From: Adiantum capillus-veneris
Taxonomy: Eukaryota > Streptophyta > Polypodiopsida > Polypodiales > Pteridaceae
Length of the DNA: 64,000 bases
NCBI GenBank assembly: GCA_014529385.2
Contig: CM043956.1
Location: 62,338,620 to 62,402,619, forward strand
Direction of reading: 5' to 3'
Both the position numbers and the translations under genes were made by a program. This document shows positions 34,648-47,067 of this stretch, piece by piece. Under the pieces are notes generated by a model. It ran no database searches, was not told the origin of the DNA, and saw nothing but the letters and a program-made list of their open reading frames with translations. How positions within the stretch are numbered: the stretch's first letter is position 1; each line of letters opens with the position of its first letter.

Positions 34648-37600
34648 CTAAGAGTTGGACCATGCGTTCACGTTTAGTGACTCGCGCAGTATCCACTTTG
34701 ATCCTTGTCGCACTCTGCATCGCCGCCATGCAGCATGCTTGGTGGGACCTTGCGACATTTGCCACTTATTGCTATGCTCTTGACGACTCCATTTTCGCAC
34801 TTCAATAGCAATCTTGGATTGTCGCGCACGCTCCATTGTGAGCTTACGAGCAAATGTTGTGCGAAAAAACCAATTGAACATCTCCTCCAAATAATTGGAT
34901 TGCACCATTCCACCACCATGTCAAGTATTTTTGAAGTACACTCCCCTTGCTTGATAATGGGACTTCTCCATGCCTTGAGTGCTAAAAATTTCAAGCGATC
35001 CATACTTGTGCATAAAAAATGCACCATGCGCAAACAAGATATGTTGTTCACATGAGTAAACTATCCACATTATTAAATAAAAACAATCCCTTGTAATGAA
35101 TACACCATATAAAATGACTTACCATGTAATGTGTGATGTTATTTTCACCCCAAGAAAGGGTGAAGACCTTGGTAAAATCCGCCAAGGCTTCTTGAAATGA
35201 TTGGCGTTGTTCTTTGTTGTGCTGTTAAGGCCCATAAGCTTGACCATTTTATCAAAATGTGCCCAAACTTGCTTGCGCTTGTTTGCAAGCTCGCCATTTG
35301 AATCATTGTCGGTAGTAGCTTTGCATAACTCCTTCCAAAGCTCCCAAAGGTTACCTGCCTGCTGCTTGGAGCTGTTTTGAGCATCATATCGACTTGGCTT
35401 TCCTTGGGAAACTTTCTTCAAAAAGTGTCTAGCTTTTTGTCCACTCATTGACACTTGTTGAGCAATTTCATGGGCCTCCCCTGTGTTCTTTGCAGCAACG
35501 ATAGACACATTTCCACCGTGACAGCCAATGGAATTCAAGAGTACCTCCACTCTTTCGATCGCTTCCTAGGACTTTTCCAATGGTTTCATCGTGAAATCAT
35601 AGTCAATGTGGAGCTTCAATAGCCTATCAAAAATGCGCATGAATGCGTGTAATGTACAAAAATGTACATTCGATAGAGGAAATAGAAAGATTGGATTCCA
35701 AGCGTGGTCCTTTTGATCACAGTCTGGGGCATTGAGCATGGGACATCTCAGAATAGACGCTTCCCATTCTCTACCTTCATCTCCGATATCACGACAATCT
35801 AACCCTTGTTCTCCATGCCCTTGCCATGGAAGCATGGATCCGGCCTTTGCAGTGCTCTTATGTGATTTTTTTCCATTAGGTTTGTACCCTCGAGTGCAAA
35901 ATGGACAAGGCATGAGAGAAGAAGCCCCTTGTTTGCAGCCAAGCAAACACTTTATGGTCTTCAAATCCCCACCTAAGTGCCACTCCACATCATAACTACC
36001 AAAAGCCTCAATCTCCAACTTCTCACCTGCAATTTGGGAGTGTATTACTTCTGTGATCCATGGAGTTCTCTCAAAAATCCATGAAAGTACTCCATTGGTC
36101 TCTTTGGGCACCTCAATAGCACCCAACCACCAAATGTCTTTCTCGGATTGCACGCTAAAAGATGGGGTGGGAGATGGCTCGACTGAATCCCTTCGCTTGG
36201 TTTGCAGAAGGGCCTCGTTCATTAGAGTGACACTTAGCCTCTCTAACCTTCGGCCTTTCACTATTTGAGACTCATCGAGTTTCAGCACAAAAGAGACTTT
36301 TGTGCCAAGCACTACAAAATAAATAGTGCTAAGACCTTAAACTTCAGAGTCTATGATAAGAATAATACCGAAGAAGAAGGTAAAGTGTGTCACCTTCTTC
36401 AGGTAACTCGTAAAATCTAAGCATGGCTTCTTGAAGCCTTCTAAGATCCACGAAAATATTGTTCCACATTGTGTAAGGAAAGCCCTTCTCCGAAGGTCTT
36501 ATGGATTGTTTCTTACCTTTTCCCCTTGTCTTTGTTGCACACAAAGCATAAAGGGAAGTTGGCATTGTGTCCTCAATGTGTAGGTATGTCCCAATGCGGG
36601 AGAACACATCTTCGTTTGTGGCCTTCTTTGCGAGCTTGACCTTGTGAGGAACGGGAAATAGGTTTTCCACAATGCCATGTTCTTTGAGGGTATCCTTTAG
36701 GAGTTGGAAAATAGCCTGATAGGCTTTGGTGCTGATTCCAGCCTCATCACAAGCTTGTTGAATGTCATCATCACTAACCACATTTCTTAATTTACGCATA
36801 AGGTCCTTGGTGACTGCATCCTTAATGTGCTTACCTCCAGGTGATTGTAAGATAGAAATCACGTCCTGGGTATTGAGACAACTAGTGAGAAGGTTGACTC
36901 GATCATCTTGGCTTGTTCCACCGCATGCCTCCTGGATGAAGTTTCTAGCAACAAATAAACATAAATGTTAGAAAATAGTGTGAAGTAATAATGCATCATG
37001 TAAGTAAAGACCAAATCACCTTGTGGCTGTAACTCGTCATTTGCGTGCTCCTCCCGAATGTGCAAGATTTTCAATGGATGAATACGTGCGTTTGCGTTCC
37101 CTTGCACCAAGGGGTGTTTCTTTCAAGTATGTGATGGTGTTGGTAAGCTTCTGGATGTGGGACTCCTTTTCTTGTATTTGTTGTTCAAGAGTTTTAACTA
37201 CCCTCTCCGAAGAGGCAACACTCTCTTGTAATGCCGCCGTCTTGAGGTGAAGATCTTGACATTCGTGCATCCGCATATGAAAAGAAGCACCTGCACCCAT
37301 ACACAACCACTTGCAATAGCCTAACAAACCTGCTTCTTCCCTCCCAAGAAATTGAAGAAATGTGGAAAGGCTATTAAACGGTGGATGGAAGCGGCTTATA
37401 GGATCGTAAGGGTACAAATGGCCATCCACCCAAATGTCAACATTGGTCTCACAAGCGGTGCGACGTTCCTGTGATGACCTTTGATCACCTTCACTAGTGG
37501 TCTTCGGTGCAAATGCCATGGGTAAGCGAATATGTATGCTTTTGGTGTGCGGAGTACGTGGTGGTGGAAGCAAACCATTTGTGATGTCCGTGAGCACCAT

Positions 37601-37723
37601 GGAAGCTGTTGCGTGAGTGTTGAGCCAGCAGAGGATCACACCCACATTTTTGCTCACACTCATCATTTTGTAACCATTGATTGTAATAAATGTCTTTCCG
37701 ACATTAATTTTGATTTGAGCCAT
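34648..37723 (-). pseudogene. Large spliced transposase-like gene, decayed (family unassigned)
   Basis: Exon 1 (37723-37020): MAQIKINVGKTFITINGYK, then a coiled coil (about residues 165-205), with one in-frame TGA at 37037-37039. Intron 37019-36945 (GTGATT..GCTAG). Exon 2 (36944-36394) is open, with DDDIQQACDEAGISTKAY and a basic segment. Intron 36393-36312 (GTGACA..TTGTAG). Exon 3 (36311 down to about 35120): FVLKLDESQIVKGRR, EWHLGGDLKTIKCLLGCK, a CPFC finger and SNVHFCTLHAFMRIFDRLL; it has TAG at 35566-35568 and a frameshift near 35220. Donor ATG|GTAAGT, intron to about 35058, then the last exon (MHKYGSLEIFSTQGMEKSHY, LEEMFNWFFR) with another frameshift and a TGA near 34920; end 34648. The order Asp motif, GDLK, CxxC, LHxxxR, WxLW, FSxQGxEK recalls large transposase-like proteins of invertebrate genomes. 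That family link is from memory and tentative. Confidence 0.6.
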
Positions 37724-37784
37724 TCATTAAGTAACGGGACTCAATTGAGTTTCGAGCTTGTAATTCCGAAGTAATTTCACTTGC

Positions 37785-38557
37785 TGATGTAATTAGTTAG
37801 AGATGTTCTCACCTCCAAGGCTGAGGTATATAAGCCAAAGTTTTTGTAACCTAAAGAGATTCAGATTACTAATCAAAGTGAGTTTTTGAGCGCCGTGACT
37901 GTGTCTGAGAGAGAGTGAGAGAGAGAGAGAGTCTTATCTACTTGCTACGCGAGCTACGGAGCCGCCATTGAAGAAGCGACACCGCCATTGTGTTAGCAAC
38001 GGCGAGAGCTACGCACGGATACCAAGAGTGCGCGCTATCGTCTTCTATGGGTGGTAAGTTCCTACGAGCTTCGGTATGAGTTTTCTTCCAACTCGTGTGT
38101 CGGAATGGAGCGTGCAGCATATCTATAGAACCACAACGAGTAGAGCTACGCATTAGTACCATCGGGGTCAAGTTTCGGTTACCTGTATTTTTCGGCCTGT
38201 CTTCATACGCGTTTACCGCACGGAGTGATTATAGGTTGATTTTGCAGTTCAAGTCTTTAGGGTGTTGTTCTTACCTAGTGTATAGACTTCCCCTTGAGTT
38301 TGAGATCGATTCAATGATTCTAGATCCTGTTTTGTATAGCATTCGTTCGTAGTACGAATTTCAGTCACTTGCGTATTTTAGAACTTAGATTTGATTTCCT
38401 TAGTAGTGATTGTCATTAGAAGGTCGAGTAGGTGATTTGACACCCACCTAGTTGTTTCCATGCGCCTGCGGGTCAAGCTCCGTCCTCGTCTGACAAATTC
38501 TGTTGTTGGTTGAGTTCTCGCTATTTAGCTTCCGCTAGCGGCGTAACCGCCTTAACA
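37785..38557 (+). repeat. Element D 5' LTR
   Basis: The end is fixed by CCTTAACA before the primer site. The start is less certain: TGATGTAATTAG at 37785 is one option and TGTAATTCC at 37759 another. A TATA box (TATATAA, 37828-37834) lies near the start, and a (GA)n run at 37908-37931. The LTR separates the transposase-like gene from D; frames inside are noise. Confidence 0.7.
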
Positions 38558-38559
38558 TT

Positions 38560-38577
38560 TGGCGCCGCTGCCGGGGA
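38560..38577 (+). promoter_or_regulatory. Element D primer binding site
   Basis: TGGCGCCGCTGCCGGGGA lies two bases after the LTR end. It is nearly the TGGCGCCGTTGCCGGGGA site typical of Athila/Tat elements (usually attributed to an Asp tRNA). Confidence 0.85.
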
Positions 38578-39921
38578 CGAGAGCCCTAAGTAGGTGACCT
38601 TAGACTAATCCTACGAGGTGAGTCATATAAACTACTTTGTATACTTTAGTTAGAAAAGATCTAGGAGTGGTGGACTCCGAAGATCTCGAGAGATATTATG
38701 AAGTGGGGTATTCCTGGGTCTTCCATGTTGACAGTATTTTTAGTTTAGCTTAGATTTGTTTGTTGTTTTGTTGGTGTTGAGTAGTTGTTGATAGAAGAAG
38801 AATTTGCTAGTCCGTGAGTGGTAGTGGATCTCTTTAAAATCACAATTACCAAACCCATTTTATGATTAGGAATAGCTTAGGTAGGACTTCATTTGATCCT
38901 GATCTGGAGCTAGTAATCATTGGAGTATTTGCTTGATATGGTTGATTGCATGTTAGATCACTAAACCGTCGAGTTGCTGAGCACTTGAGAAAGCTTTAGG
39001 AAGGATTCTGTGCCAAAAAACTGAAAATCTGCAACTTTAGACATCATACGCGTATGATGTCTAAATGACCAAACAGAGACCAAAACAGAAATTTTGACTT
39101 TACCAGAGTGTTCAAAAGGGGAGTTATACCCTAATTTCAACTTAAAACAAGAGCATTAACACTCAAAGAAACCCAAAAAGACAAGTCGGAGTCCAAGAAA
39201 CGCAAAGAATAGGAAATTTTGGATTCAGATCTTGTTTTTACATTCAAACCTGACAAAAACACTTGAAACTCAATTATAAACATTGGAGAAGGCTTAAAAC
39301 CAAGAATAGTCAAAATCTGGGACAAAAGACATCATACGCGTATAATGTCTTTTAGCACATCCACTGCTTATTTTTGATATCTGACCTGACAAGATTGTTA
39401 CAAACACTGTAGAAAGCAAAAATATCAAGTCTTGACCCAAATTGATGAAAAAGACATCATACACGTATGATGTCTTTGACCTAATTTTGGACATATTTTG
39501 ATACTTTGCCAACACAGATCCATTGTAATAGCTGTCTAGAGGTTATATTTCAAGTTTCATCCCATTTGGATCACAATTGACCCAAAACAAGTCAAAAGCG
39601 GAAAATTGCCAAGAAAAGCCTAAATTAGCCATAACTTGCTCAAACAGAGTTCAAACTGAATTTTGTGAGTGGACAGAGCATAAGGGGGCTACTGAGAGTG
39701 AGCATAACCAAAATAGTCCAAATCTGTGAAAAAAGACATCATACGCGTATAATGTCTTTTTCAGCATAACTGCAACAAAATTCTCACTTGATGAAACAGA
39801 AGTTGTCCAACTGACAAGATTAAACAATTGACCAAGTATCAATCAGTTTGGATCAATTTTGACCACAAAAACTTGGGAAAACAAATTGCCGAGACGGAAA
39901 AGTTAAAGTCCTTTAGGGGAA
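38578..39921 (+). other. Element D leader with four 24-bp palindromes
   Basis: This is non-coding. Palindromes with half-site AGACATCATACG lie at 39039-39062, 39327-39350 (one change), 39452-39475 (one change) and 39734-39757 (one change). The sequence before each is loosely similar (CAAAATCTG..ACAAA or ATTGATGAAA), so the leader looks like an old array of units of about 285 bp. Confidence 0.9.
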
Positions 39922-41553
39922 TTGATGAATTTGAGATCGGGCAGGAATCTCCAGAATAACCAACCAAGACAAGGAGAACAAGCAAGTGTCATATCAACCG
40001 AGGGAAGTGTAAACCAAAGTTGGGTGCAACCAATAGAGCCGATCTTTGAAGGAAGTGTTTCTGATACTTCTTCGGAGAGATCTTATGAGATTTTCACCGA
40101 ACACTTGGAACACTTGAACCTGAACAACAGAGAAAATATGGCAGCAGGATCATCAAACCCTTCCGCCACAATGAAGCTATTGTTCATAAAATACCAGTAC
40201 GACAATGAGCAAGGTGCCAAGATCTACAAAGATGGAATGGACCGCTATTGTGTAAAGATAGAGGAGAGACCTAGTGAGTTCAAGGACTTAGTGCCTGTGA
40301 GCTATAGCGGAGATAGATATCTAGATGACGAGGGTACCATGTACTTGGTAGTCCTAAACCCTAACATTGTGGACAAGTGGGGATTGATGGGCACCAAAGC
40401 CAAAGTAGATGAAGAACTTGAGGAGAAAGCACCAATAATGAACTTACCTGATGCGAGGTTAAGAAGAGAGAATGAAACTACAAGGATCAACACTGATAAC
40501 ATCTATGTGGGGCTATACAAATATAATAATGGGGAGCAAGATCTCTATTATAGATGTGAAGAACCCTACACCGGAGAGTTGACAGACCAAAAAAGACTTT
40601 ATGTATTTACCTACACAGAGGGATCGGAAGTGAAAATTGCCGCTTACGACAAGTATGGGAGGCAATACTCAACAATGGGCAAGAAAGAATTAGAAGGATA
40701 TACATACTTTGGGGGACCACTACATCAGTATTATGCTACTTCTAGCTCACAAAGACCAGCACCAACAAATGGAGTGCAAAACCCAATGACAACAGGAGGA
40801 CAAAGAACTCAGGCTGCTGACTCGTTCAGTCAACCTCAGTACTCGAAACCCGGACCAATGGGATCATTACATTCCAGAGAGTCAATGGATACAAATCGAG
40901 GTAGTGCAGTTCCAATCCCCACATATACCACTCCAGGTCCAAGGTTCGAAGCGGAACCATCACATTTACCTCCTAGTAGTAGATTCAGGGCAGGGGAACC
41001 GACAAGGGTAACCCATGAAGTCCATGATGCTAGAGAAAGCTTTAGCCGGGACACAGGAGCAATGAGATTGGTAGCAGACCATAGACGTATGAGACCATCT
41101 CAAGTAGCGAAGTGTATGCCAAAGAAGTATGGTGGTTCAGGAGATCCGTATGCACATGTGTCACTCTTTAAGCAAGTCTTAAGAGCTGAGCAGATAACAG
41201 ATTTCCATACACAATACGAGGGATTTGGTCTTACTCTAGAAGATACGGCATTGACATGGTTTCAACCACTGAACATAGGGGGATTCCATGACATTGACCA
41301 TTTGCTAAGAGAGTTTCCTGAGGAATTCTCAAAACGAGGGATTAACCACAATACAGTCTCACAAATATATGCTTTTAAACAGAGAGAACACAAAAAAGTG
41401 AAGGAAGCTTCACTTCGCTTCAAACAATACATTGAGAGATGTCCAGTACGTGAAAGACCACAAGATGACAGACTCTCTCAAGAAGGACTTGCACTTGAAA
41501 GCTTGTACAAGTTTCGAGCAAGTAACGAGAGAGGCATTGTACTTAGTGGATAA
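39922..41553 (+). CDS. Element D Gag, N-terminal frame
   Basis: The 543-codon frame starts MMNLRSGRNLQNNQ. It has an N-terminal region of about 260 residues that I do not recognise (KLLFIKYQYDNEQGAKIYKDG), a Pro/Ser/Gln linker, then a capsid-like region (CMPKKYGGSGDPYAHVSLFK, DTALTWFQPLNIGGF, EASLRFKQYIE). From about 41440 the meaningful reading moves to the next frame (ORF 41432-45127); the last 40 codons here look like out-of-frame noise. Either a one-base indel or a programmed shift joins the two frames. In Tat relatives gag and pol usually share one frame, so an indel is the simpler view. Confidence 0.85.
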   Translation: MMNLRSGRNLQNNQPRQGEQASVISTEGSVNQSWVQPIEPIFEGSVSDTSSERSYEIFTEHLEHLNLNNRENMAAGSSNPSATMKLLFIKYQYDNEQGAKIYKDGMDRYCVKIEERPSEFKDLVPVSYSGDRYLDDEGTMYLVVLNPNIVDKWGLMGTKAKVDEELEEKAPIMNLPDARLRRENETTRINTDNIYVGLYKYNNGEQDLYYRCEEPYTGELTDQKRLYVFTYTEGSEVKIAAYDKYGRQYSTMGKKELEGYTYFGGPLHQYYATSSSQRPAPTNGVQNPMTTGGQRTQAADSFSQPQYSKPGPMGSLHSRESMDTNRGSAVPIPTYTTPGPRFEAEPSHLPPSSRFRAGEPTRVTHEVHDARESFSRDTGAMRLVADHRRMRPSQVAKCMPKKYGGSGDPYAHVSLFKQVLRAEQITDFHTQYEGFGLTLEDTALTWFQPLNIGGFHDIDHLLREFPEEFSKRGINHNTVSQIYAFKQREHKKVKEASLRFKQYIERCPVRERPQDDRLSQEGLALESLYKFRASNERGIVLSG

Positions 41554-44500
41554 TTGTACGGTTTATGGAGAGGTGTCAGCGGATACAGATTTTGCATCCA
41601 GTAGCTCTTCCTCCGTAGTGAGCGAGACTACCACTAAAAAGAATGTTCAAACAACAACCATGCCAAATGTAGAGCAAATGATAGAAGAGGCTCTAAAAAG
41701 GATGGCACCATACCAAAAACCATTGCCAAAACCACTGAAATGGTGTGCTATTGAGCAAAAATGGACAAACCATCCAACAGAGGAGTGCTATTACAACAAA
41801 GGGTATGTAAGGGAGCGTCAGTATGCACCTCCTGCTCAATTAGCACCACCTCAAGTACATCCAGTACCTCGATACCCAACGGGAAATGTACCAGGACCTA
41901 TGGGGATAGAAAGGCCACAACCAGTATTGGGACAACAACCACCTTTACCAGGAGCAAGGCCAGTGGGCATTAGATATGCACCAACCTTAGAGAATCAGGA
42001 AGAACAAGACTTAGTGCCTGTTCAAGCCTATTATGAAGAATCTGGTGCACACATGTCTCCAACTGTGTATTACCCACCAGAAGAACCCAAACAACCAGAA
42101 CCATGGGGCATGACTGGGAATGTTGGAATACCAACAGTTATAAGTTCTTCTGATGAAGAGAGATACAATTTGGACGCAAGAACATTGATGTTCATAGCTC
42201 ATGGAGGGTTAACAGGACAAAGACCATCCTATCCACAAAGGACAAATCAAATGGGACCAAGACCAGCACTAGGACCCTGTTACAAGTGTGGAGGTGACCA
42301 TCTGATGAATGTTTGTCCACATATGGAAATCATTAGAATTAACGCTTATTGCACTGAGTGTGGGGTTACTCACTTCATTGAGGATTGTTCAAAGAATCCA
42401 AACAAAGTGCAAAAGACGACATTGAATATGCTAGAAACTATTCCTACCAGCAGTGGGTCTGAAAATGAAACTCTGATACCAACGCAAGTTGTTACTAGAG
42501 CTCAAGCTAAGAAAACCACTAGAGAACCTGAGAATGGAAAGTTAGCGACTGAAGTGGTTAGTCAAGGACCGCGGAGTCAGAGAAACACATGGAAAGCTAG
42601 AAAAGCACGCATGAAGTTGAGAAAAGAACGTGAAGACGCTATTCTAGTTGAGGAACTAAAGCGAACTAAAGATAGATTAGAAAAACTTGAGAGTCAAAAC
42701 GGGAAACGAGAGATGAGCCCTGAAAGAACGAAACAAAAGAGTATCAAAGAAACAACGAGCTTAAGCTCAGGGGGATCAGTGCTAGTCGACAAAGTACACG
42801 AACCATTGGACGCACTGATGAGAGCTTACGAAGCTAGGTTAAAGAACAACCAAACACAAGAACAGAGGTGGATGACATACCCAAACGCGGAATTGGAAAA
42901 GCAGAGACTTGAAATGTGCCAGAGAATGATTGAGACTGCACAAGCCTTATTAGAACCACCAAAAGAAACAATGAATTGTGGAACGGAAAACCCAATTCAG
43001 CAAGAGACTATCATTTCACGGGTAGCTGAAAAGACTCCCAGTGCACAAAAGCCTGAAAATACACACAAGGATGACCGCATAGTATTGAACACAACCGATC
43101 AGGAGATAGAGAGTTTTCATCCAGTCATACAGAGGTCTTACGGAAGAGATGAGGATTACAATGAATTTTGGAAACAAGTGAGAGAGGCAAACTTTGCAAA
43201 CGAGCTAAGTTGCCAAGCTAATCAGACAAATTGGGAAAAGGACATCAGGAATCCTCCCATAGTGGAATTTGAGGCAGGATCTCAAGTAGACTTGGATTTG
43301 CAATCTTACTGGGGAAATGGGGGCTCTGTTAGAACAATGGAGAGCAAACCTCATTCATTGAAAACCTTACCTTCATACTTAAGAGATTATGAAGCAAAAT
43401 CCGAGATTAGAGCACTTCCCTCACGAAGAATCTCATCAGAAAAAGTCATGGACTCACAAGGATTGATAGAGATCTTGTCAACACCAGTGACATGCACTAT
43501 CACTCTAGCTGAGCTTTTGAGGTTAAGACCACATATGTGGACCACTGTAGGAAAATGCTTGGAGAAATTTGGGATAAAAGACCCAACATCGAGACTGCAA
43601 GAGGGTATACAAGAGCTGAGCAAACCACAAAAGAACGCTAAGCCTGTACCCTTAAACAAGGTCGGAGAGTATTGCGAAGGTGAAGAGGGGAATACAACCT
43701 TACCAGTTGAATTCCAAGGAGTGAACACGATGGCAATACTAGACAGCGGAGCTGGGGTAGCCATTGCTACAAAAGAAATCTGGAAAAAATGGGAGAAACC
43801 AGCAATAAGGAAGACTAGGTTGAAACTCCAATTAGCAGATGGACACACGGAGAAACCTATGGGGTTATTAGAGAAAGTCGTAGTGACTTCTTGCGGCATT
43901 GAATACGAACATACTTTTGCTATTGTCGATTTTGGCAAGGAGAATAACTATGATATCATATTGGGAAGACCATTCATGAGACAGTTGAAAATGGTCCAAG
44001 ATTGGGGCTACGATCACATATACCTGAGAAATATAGAAACCACTACACGTGTGAACGTGAAAGACCATAGCTACAAAGATGTGAACCGAACACCGGTAGA
44101 GGAGTTTGATTCAGCTACTTTGGCGGGATCCGAATTTCCAACTTGGTTAGGTAAGCCCAAGGAGTTATGGATGTGTGGAGCCTCGAAATGTGGAAGTCTG
44201 AGGCGAGAAGAATATGTTTTAGAAAGGGCTATCGAAGACGAAACTTATATAGGAGAACCCTTTCCAGAAAACACACTTGAACCATTAGAATGGACACACA
44301 TTCTAGCAACCCTAGATGTTTGTGCAATTCCGGATGGTCCCACAACGAAATTTTGTGACAAAAACGGGTACGGCGTGGTTCCGTACTTCATGTTGAGAAA
44401 TGTACTCGAAAAAGAAACTGAAAAGAACAATACACTAGAAAAGGAAGATGAAGAGGAGGTGTTTCACGACATTCCCGATCATCCTAAGTGGGGAAATGAA

Positions 44501-45115
44501 GCAGACAACGAGTCAACGGACAATTCAAGCGGAAACGAAGAAATTATAACGGATGTCCGATTTTATGATTTTCCGAACCAAACTAAACAACGCCAGAAAT
44601 GCTATAGAGCAAAGGGAAAAACAAAGGGGGTTAGAACCAATCCGATGCCTAGAATAAGAGGAAAACATCAATTCCTAATCCTAGTAAAGGCGGAAGATTG
44701 TGTTAAGGACAAGATTTCTGGAAGAATGAGAGGCAATGATCAAAAGAGCTTACGAAAAGACAAAAGAGGCTCAAGAAATCAAGTTCAAAGGAATGGAACG
44801 AAAACAGAAACAGAAAAATCAGAAAAGAACAAGCGCAACAGAGAACACACGGAGTCCAAGTTAGAACGTAGAAACAAGTACAGAGAGCTCAAGAAAACTC
44901 TGAAAGAAGTGTGGACGACAGAATTTGAGAGTGGAGAGAACGAAAAGGCCAAAATCAAGGAAAACATGGATGTTCCCTCTCACTATAGGAAATTCACAAT
45001 AAAGGATAGGAAGGTGGTATTAACCCAACCTATTCGAGAGAGAAGGGAGAACGAATCTTATGACGGACCGGAGGATGCAAAAAAAGTTGATCTAGCAGCT
45101 CCAGGTGAGACACCT
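41432..45115 (+). CDS. Element D Gag C-terminus, zinc knuckles and first retropepsin (cut by E)
   Basis: It continues Gag (MTDSLKKDLHLKACTSFEQV) and has a Pro-rich stretch. Two knuckles follow, CYKCGGDHLMNVC and CTECGVTHFIEDC, both C-x2-C-x3-H-x4-C, one residue shorter than the canonical CCHC box. Then comes a long charged, coiled-coil-prone linker. The retropepsin has AILDSGAGVAIAT (DSG at 43742-43750) and the flap-distal IILGRPFM. A Lys/Glu/Arg-rich stretch leads up to the E insertion. Target duplication CACCT is at 45111-45115. Removing E and one CACCT joins this frame exactly to the RT frame at 54033, so before the insertion gag-C, protease and RT formed one continuous frame. Confidence 0.9.
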
Positions 45116-46709
45116 TGTAACTTTTAATGGCCTAAAATCTTATGTGTAGCGGAAATTAGCATGAACATAGTGGGCATTTCATTAGAATAGATTCCTAATG
45201 AGAATTACAAGAGTGCTTGGGTGGAGAGAGAGAGCAACAAAAAGCATAACACCTAGTTAGATAGCATCGACAATACTTTCAAAAGAGAGAGCAATTAAGC
45301 TATTGACAACAGTTGAGGACCGGATTTGCATGGAGCCGGTCCCCCCTCCAAAAGGCTTTGTATTATGGTTTCTCCCATCAAGAGAGACATTGTACAATAC
45401 AATTCTTTGTGTTCCTTCAAGACTAGCTAGTGCAATGAAGATGGAAGCTTCATACACCAAGCAAAACACTTAATCAAACACAACTTGAATTATCCCCGTT
45501 CTCAGACCCAAGACCTCACACACCTTCGAAGATGGTGAGAGCTAGCAGGGTATGAGAGTAGATTGAGAGGAAAAAGAAGTATCTTACGAGAAAGAAGTAC
45601 ATCTCCTCACATAATCACTCATATTAGCATAGCTTAGCTTAGTAATTAGCTTGGTAGAGAAGATGAGCATGCATTGAAGCTTGGCTCTTGGTTGGATTTG
45701 CATCCACATGCCAAGAGAGTGTTGATGTAGGCTTCTATCTCACAAGCTTGGAGTAGATGATGAGCTCTCCATTAAAGCTTGGGAGGAGATAGAGTATTTT
45801 CCCTTCACACATGGTCAAGTGTGAGAGTGTGTGTGTCAATGCCAAGCAAAAATCAGCCCCCCCCCTCTCTTGGGCGAGCCCTAGCTGCTAAATAAGTCTG
45901 GCCTTTGCCTCATTGGACCTCCCCAGGTCAAGCCAATAGGAATTAAGCAGCATAAGTGATAGCCTTTAGACATGTGTCCCCCTTTCCCCTTTTGTGAGAG
46001 CTTTAGGTAATTAAATAATTAAACTAAACTCTCATTGGACCCCTTTGCCTCCTGGCCAATAGGAATCAGGCAAGCCATGGGGCTCCTGAATGCTCATTGG
46101 ACCCCTTGGGAGACTGCCCAATAGTCTTCTAGGAGACTTAATTCTCATTGGTTTCTTTTATTAAATGTTTTTAAATTAATTAAACTAGATTTACTCTAGC
46201 TTAATTCTCATTGGTCCACTTCAAGGGTCTTCCAATAGGAATTGGGCACACCTTGTGGGCATCTGGCCTAGGGAGCTGACATGTGTCCCTCATTCCCTTT
46301 GTGTAAAGGGAGCCTGTGTGTGTGTGTGTGGATTTCTCTCTCATCCCCTAGCTTTGGGGCTTGCCCCCTCCCATGTAGGGATGTAGAAAGACTTTTTGGT
46401 CACACACTAAGCATCCAATTTTCCCTAGGGTTGACCTTTGGACACAACCTTTGAATTTTGGAACCTTAGCATTTTGGAAGTCTTAATGGGCTGAACCTTA
46501 GGGTCTTTTTGGCCCATTGTTTCACATGGCTCTTTTGCAGATGGCCCCCCCTTTGGATCCCTATTTTCCCTCCTTTGGATCCCTACTGTGGCCGGTCTGC
46601 TAACTTAACCAATATTCTAGCTTTTTCTCCCTTGGCACTTCCCCACATTAAATGATCAGTTTAATATGAGAAAATCATTTAGGAGAATTAGATATTGATT
46701 ATTATGACA
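45116..46709 (-). repeat. Element E left (3') LTR
   Basis: 1594 bp, TGTAAC...ATGACA. The small open frames inside are identical in both LTRs and are not genes. Confidence 0.96.
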
Positions 46710-46712
46710 TTA

Positions 46713-46722
46713 CCTCTCTCTT
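46713..46722 (-). promoter_or_regulatory. Element E polypurine tract
   Basis: The minus strand reads AAGAGAGAGG, three bases before the 3' LTR. The same tract precedes the Gy-B 3' LTR. Confidence 0.75.
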
Positions 46723-47067
46723 GAAATCATAGTCGTCCTCGACTATGGTGTAGAGAAGATAAAGCATATGCATGAGTCCTTTTCTTAGCGGGTAGAGGAT
46801 CCCTATGTTACCCTACGACATCATTCCATAATGGATGACTAGTCCATTTGGCGCTTGAGAGCCTGAGGCTGCCGCAAGCATGTCTGCACATTAGTCCTAT
46901 CAGTCTTCCATAGTAGAGTGACAAGCTCTACTTTGGTGTTTGGGAGACGTCGTCCCCGCAAACTTGATCTAAGCATGCATACTACTTCATTTTTGTGCAC
47001 AAATAAAGAAAAAGAGAGTCTTATAAGACAAAAATTTTTGTTCATTTTTAACATTTTGTACATTTGC

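Noticed and set aside
36307-36320. CACTACAAAATAAA as a second CACTA terminus
   Set aside because: It falls at the 3' end of an intron in the transposase-like gene and does not match the terminus at 21740 beyond CACTACAA.
45257-45469. Identical 70-codon frames in both E LTRs (also 52576-52788)
   Set aside because: LTR sequence; identity reflects LTR identity, not coding.
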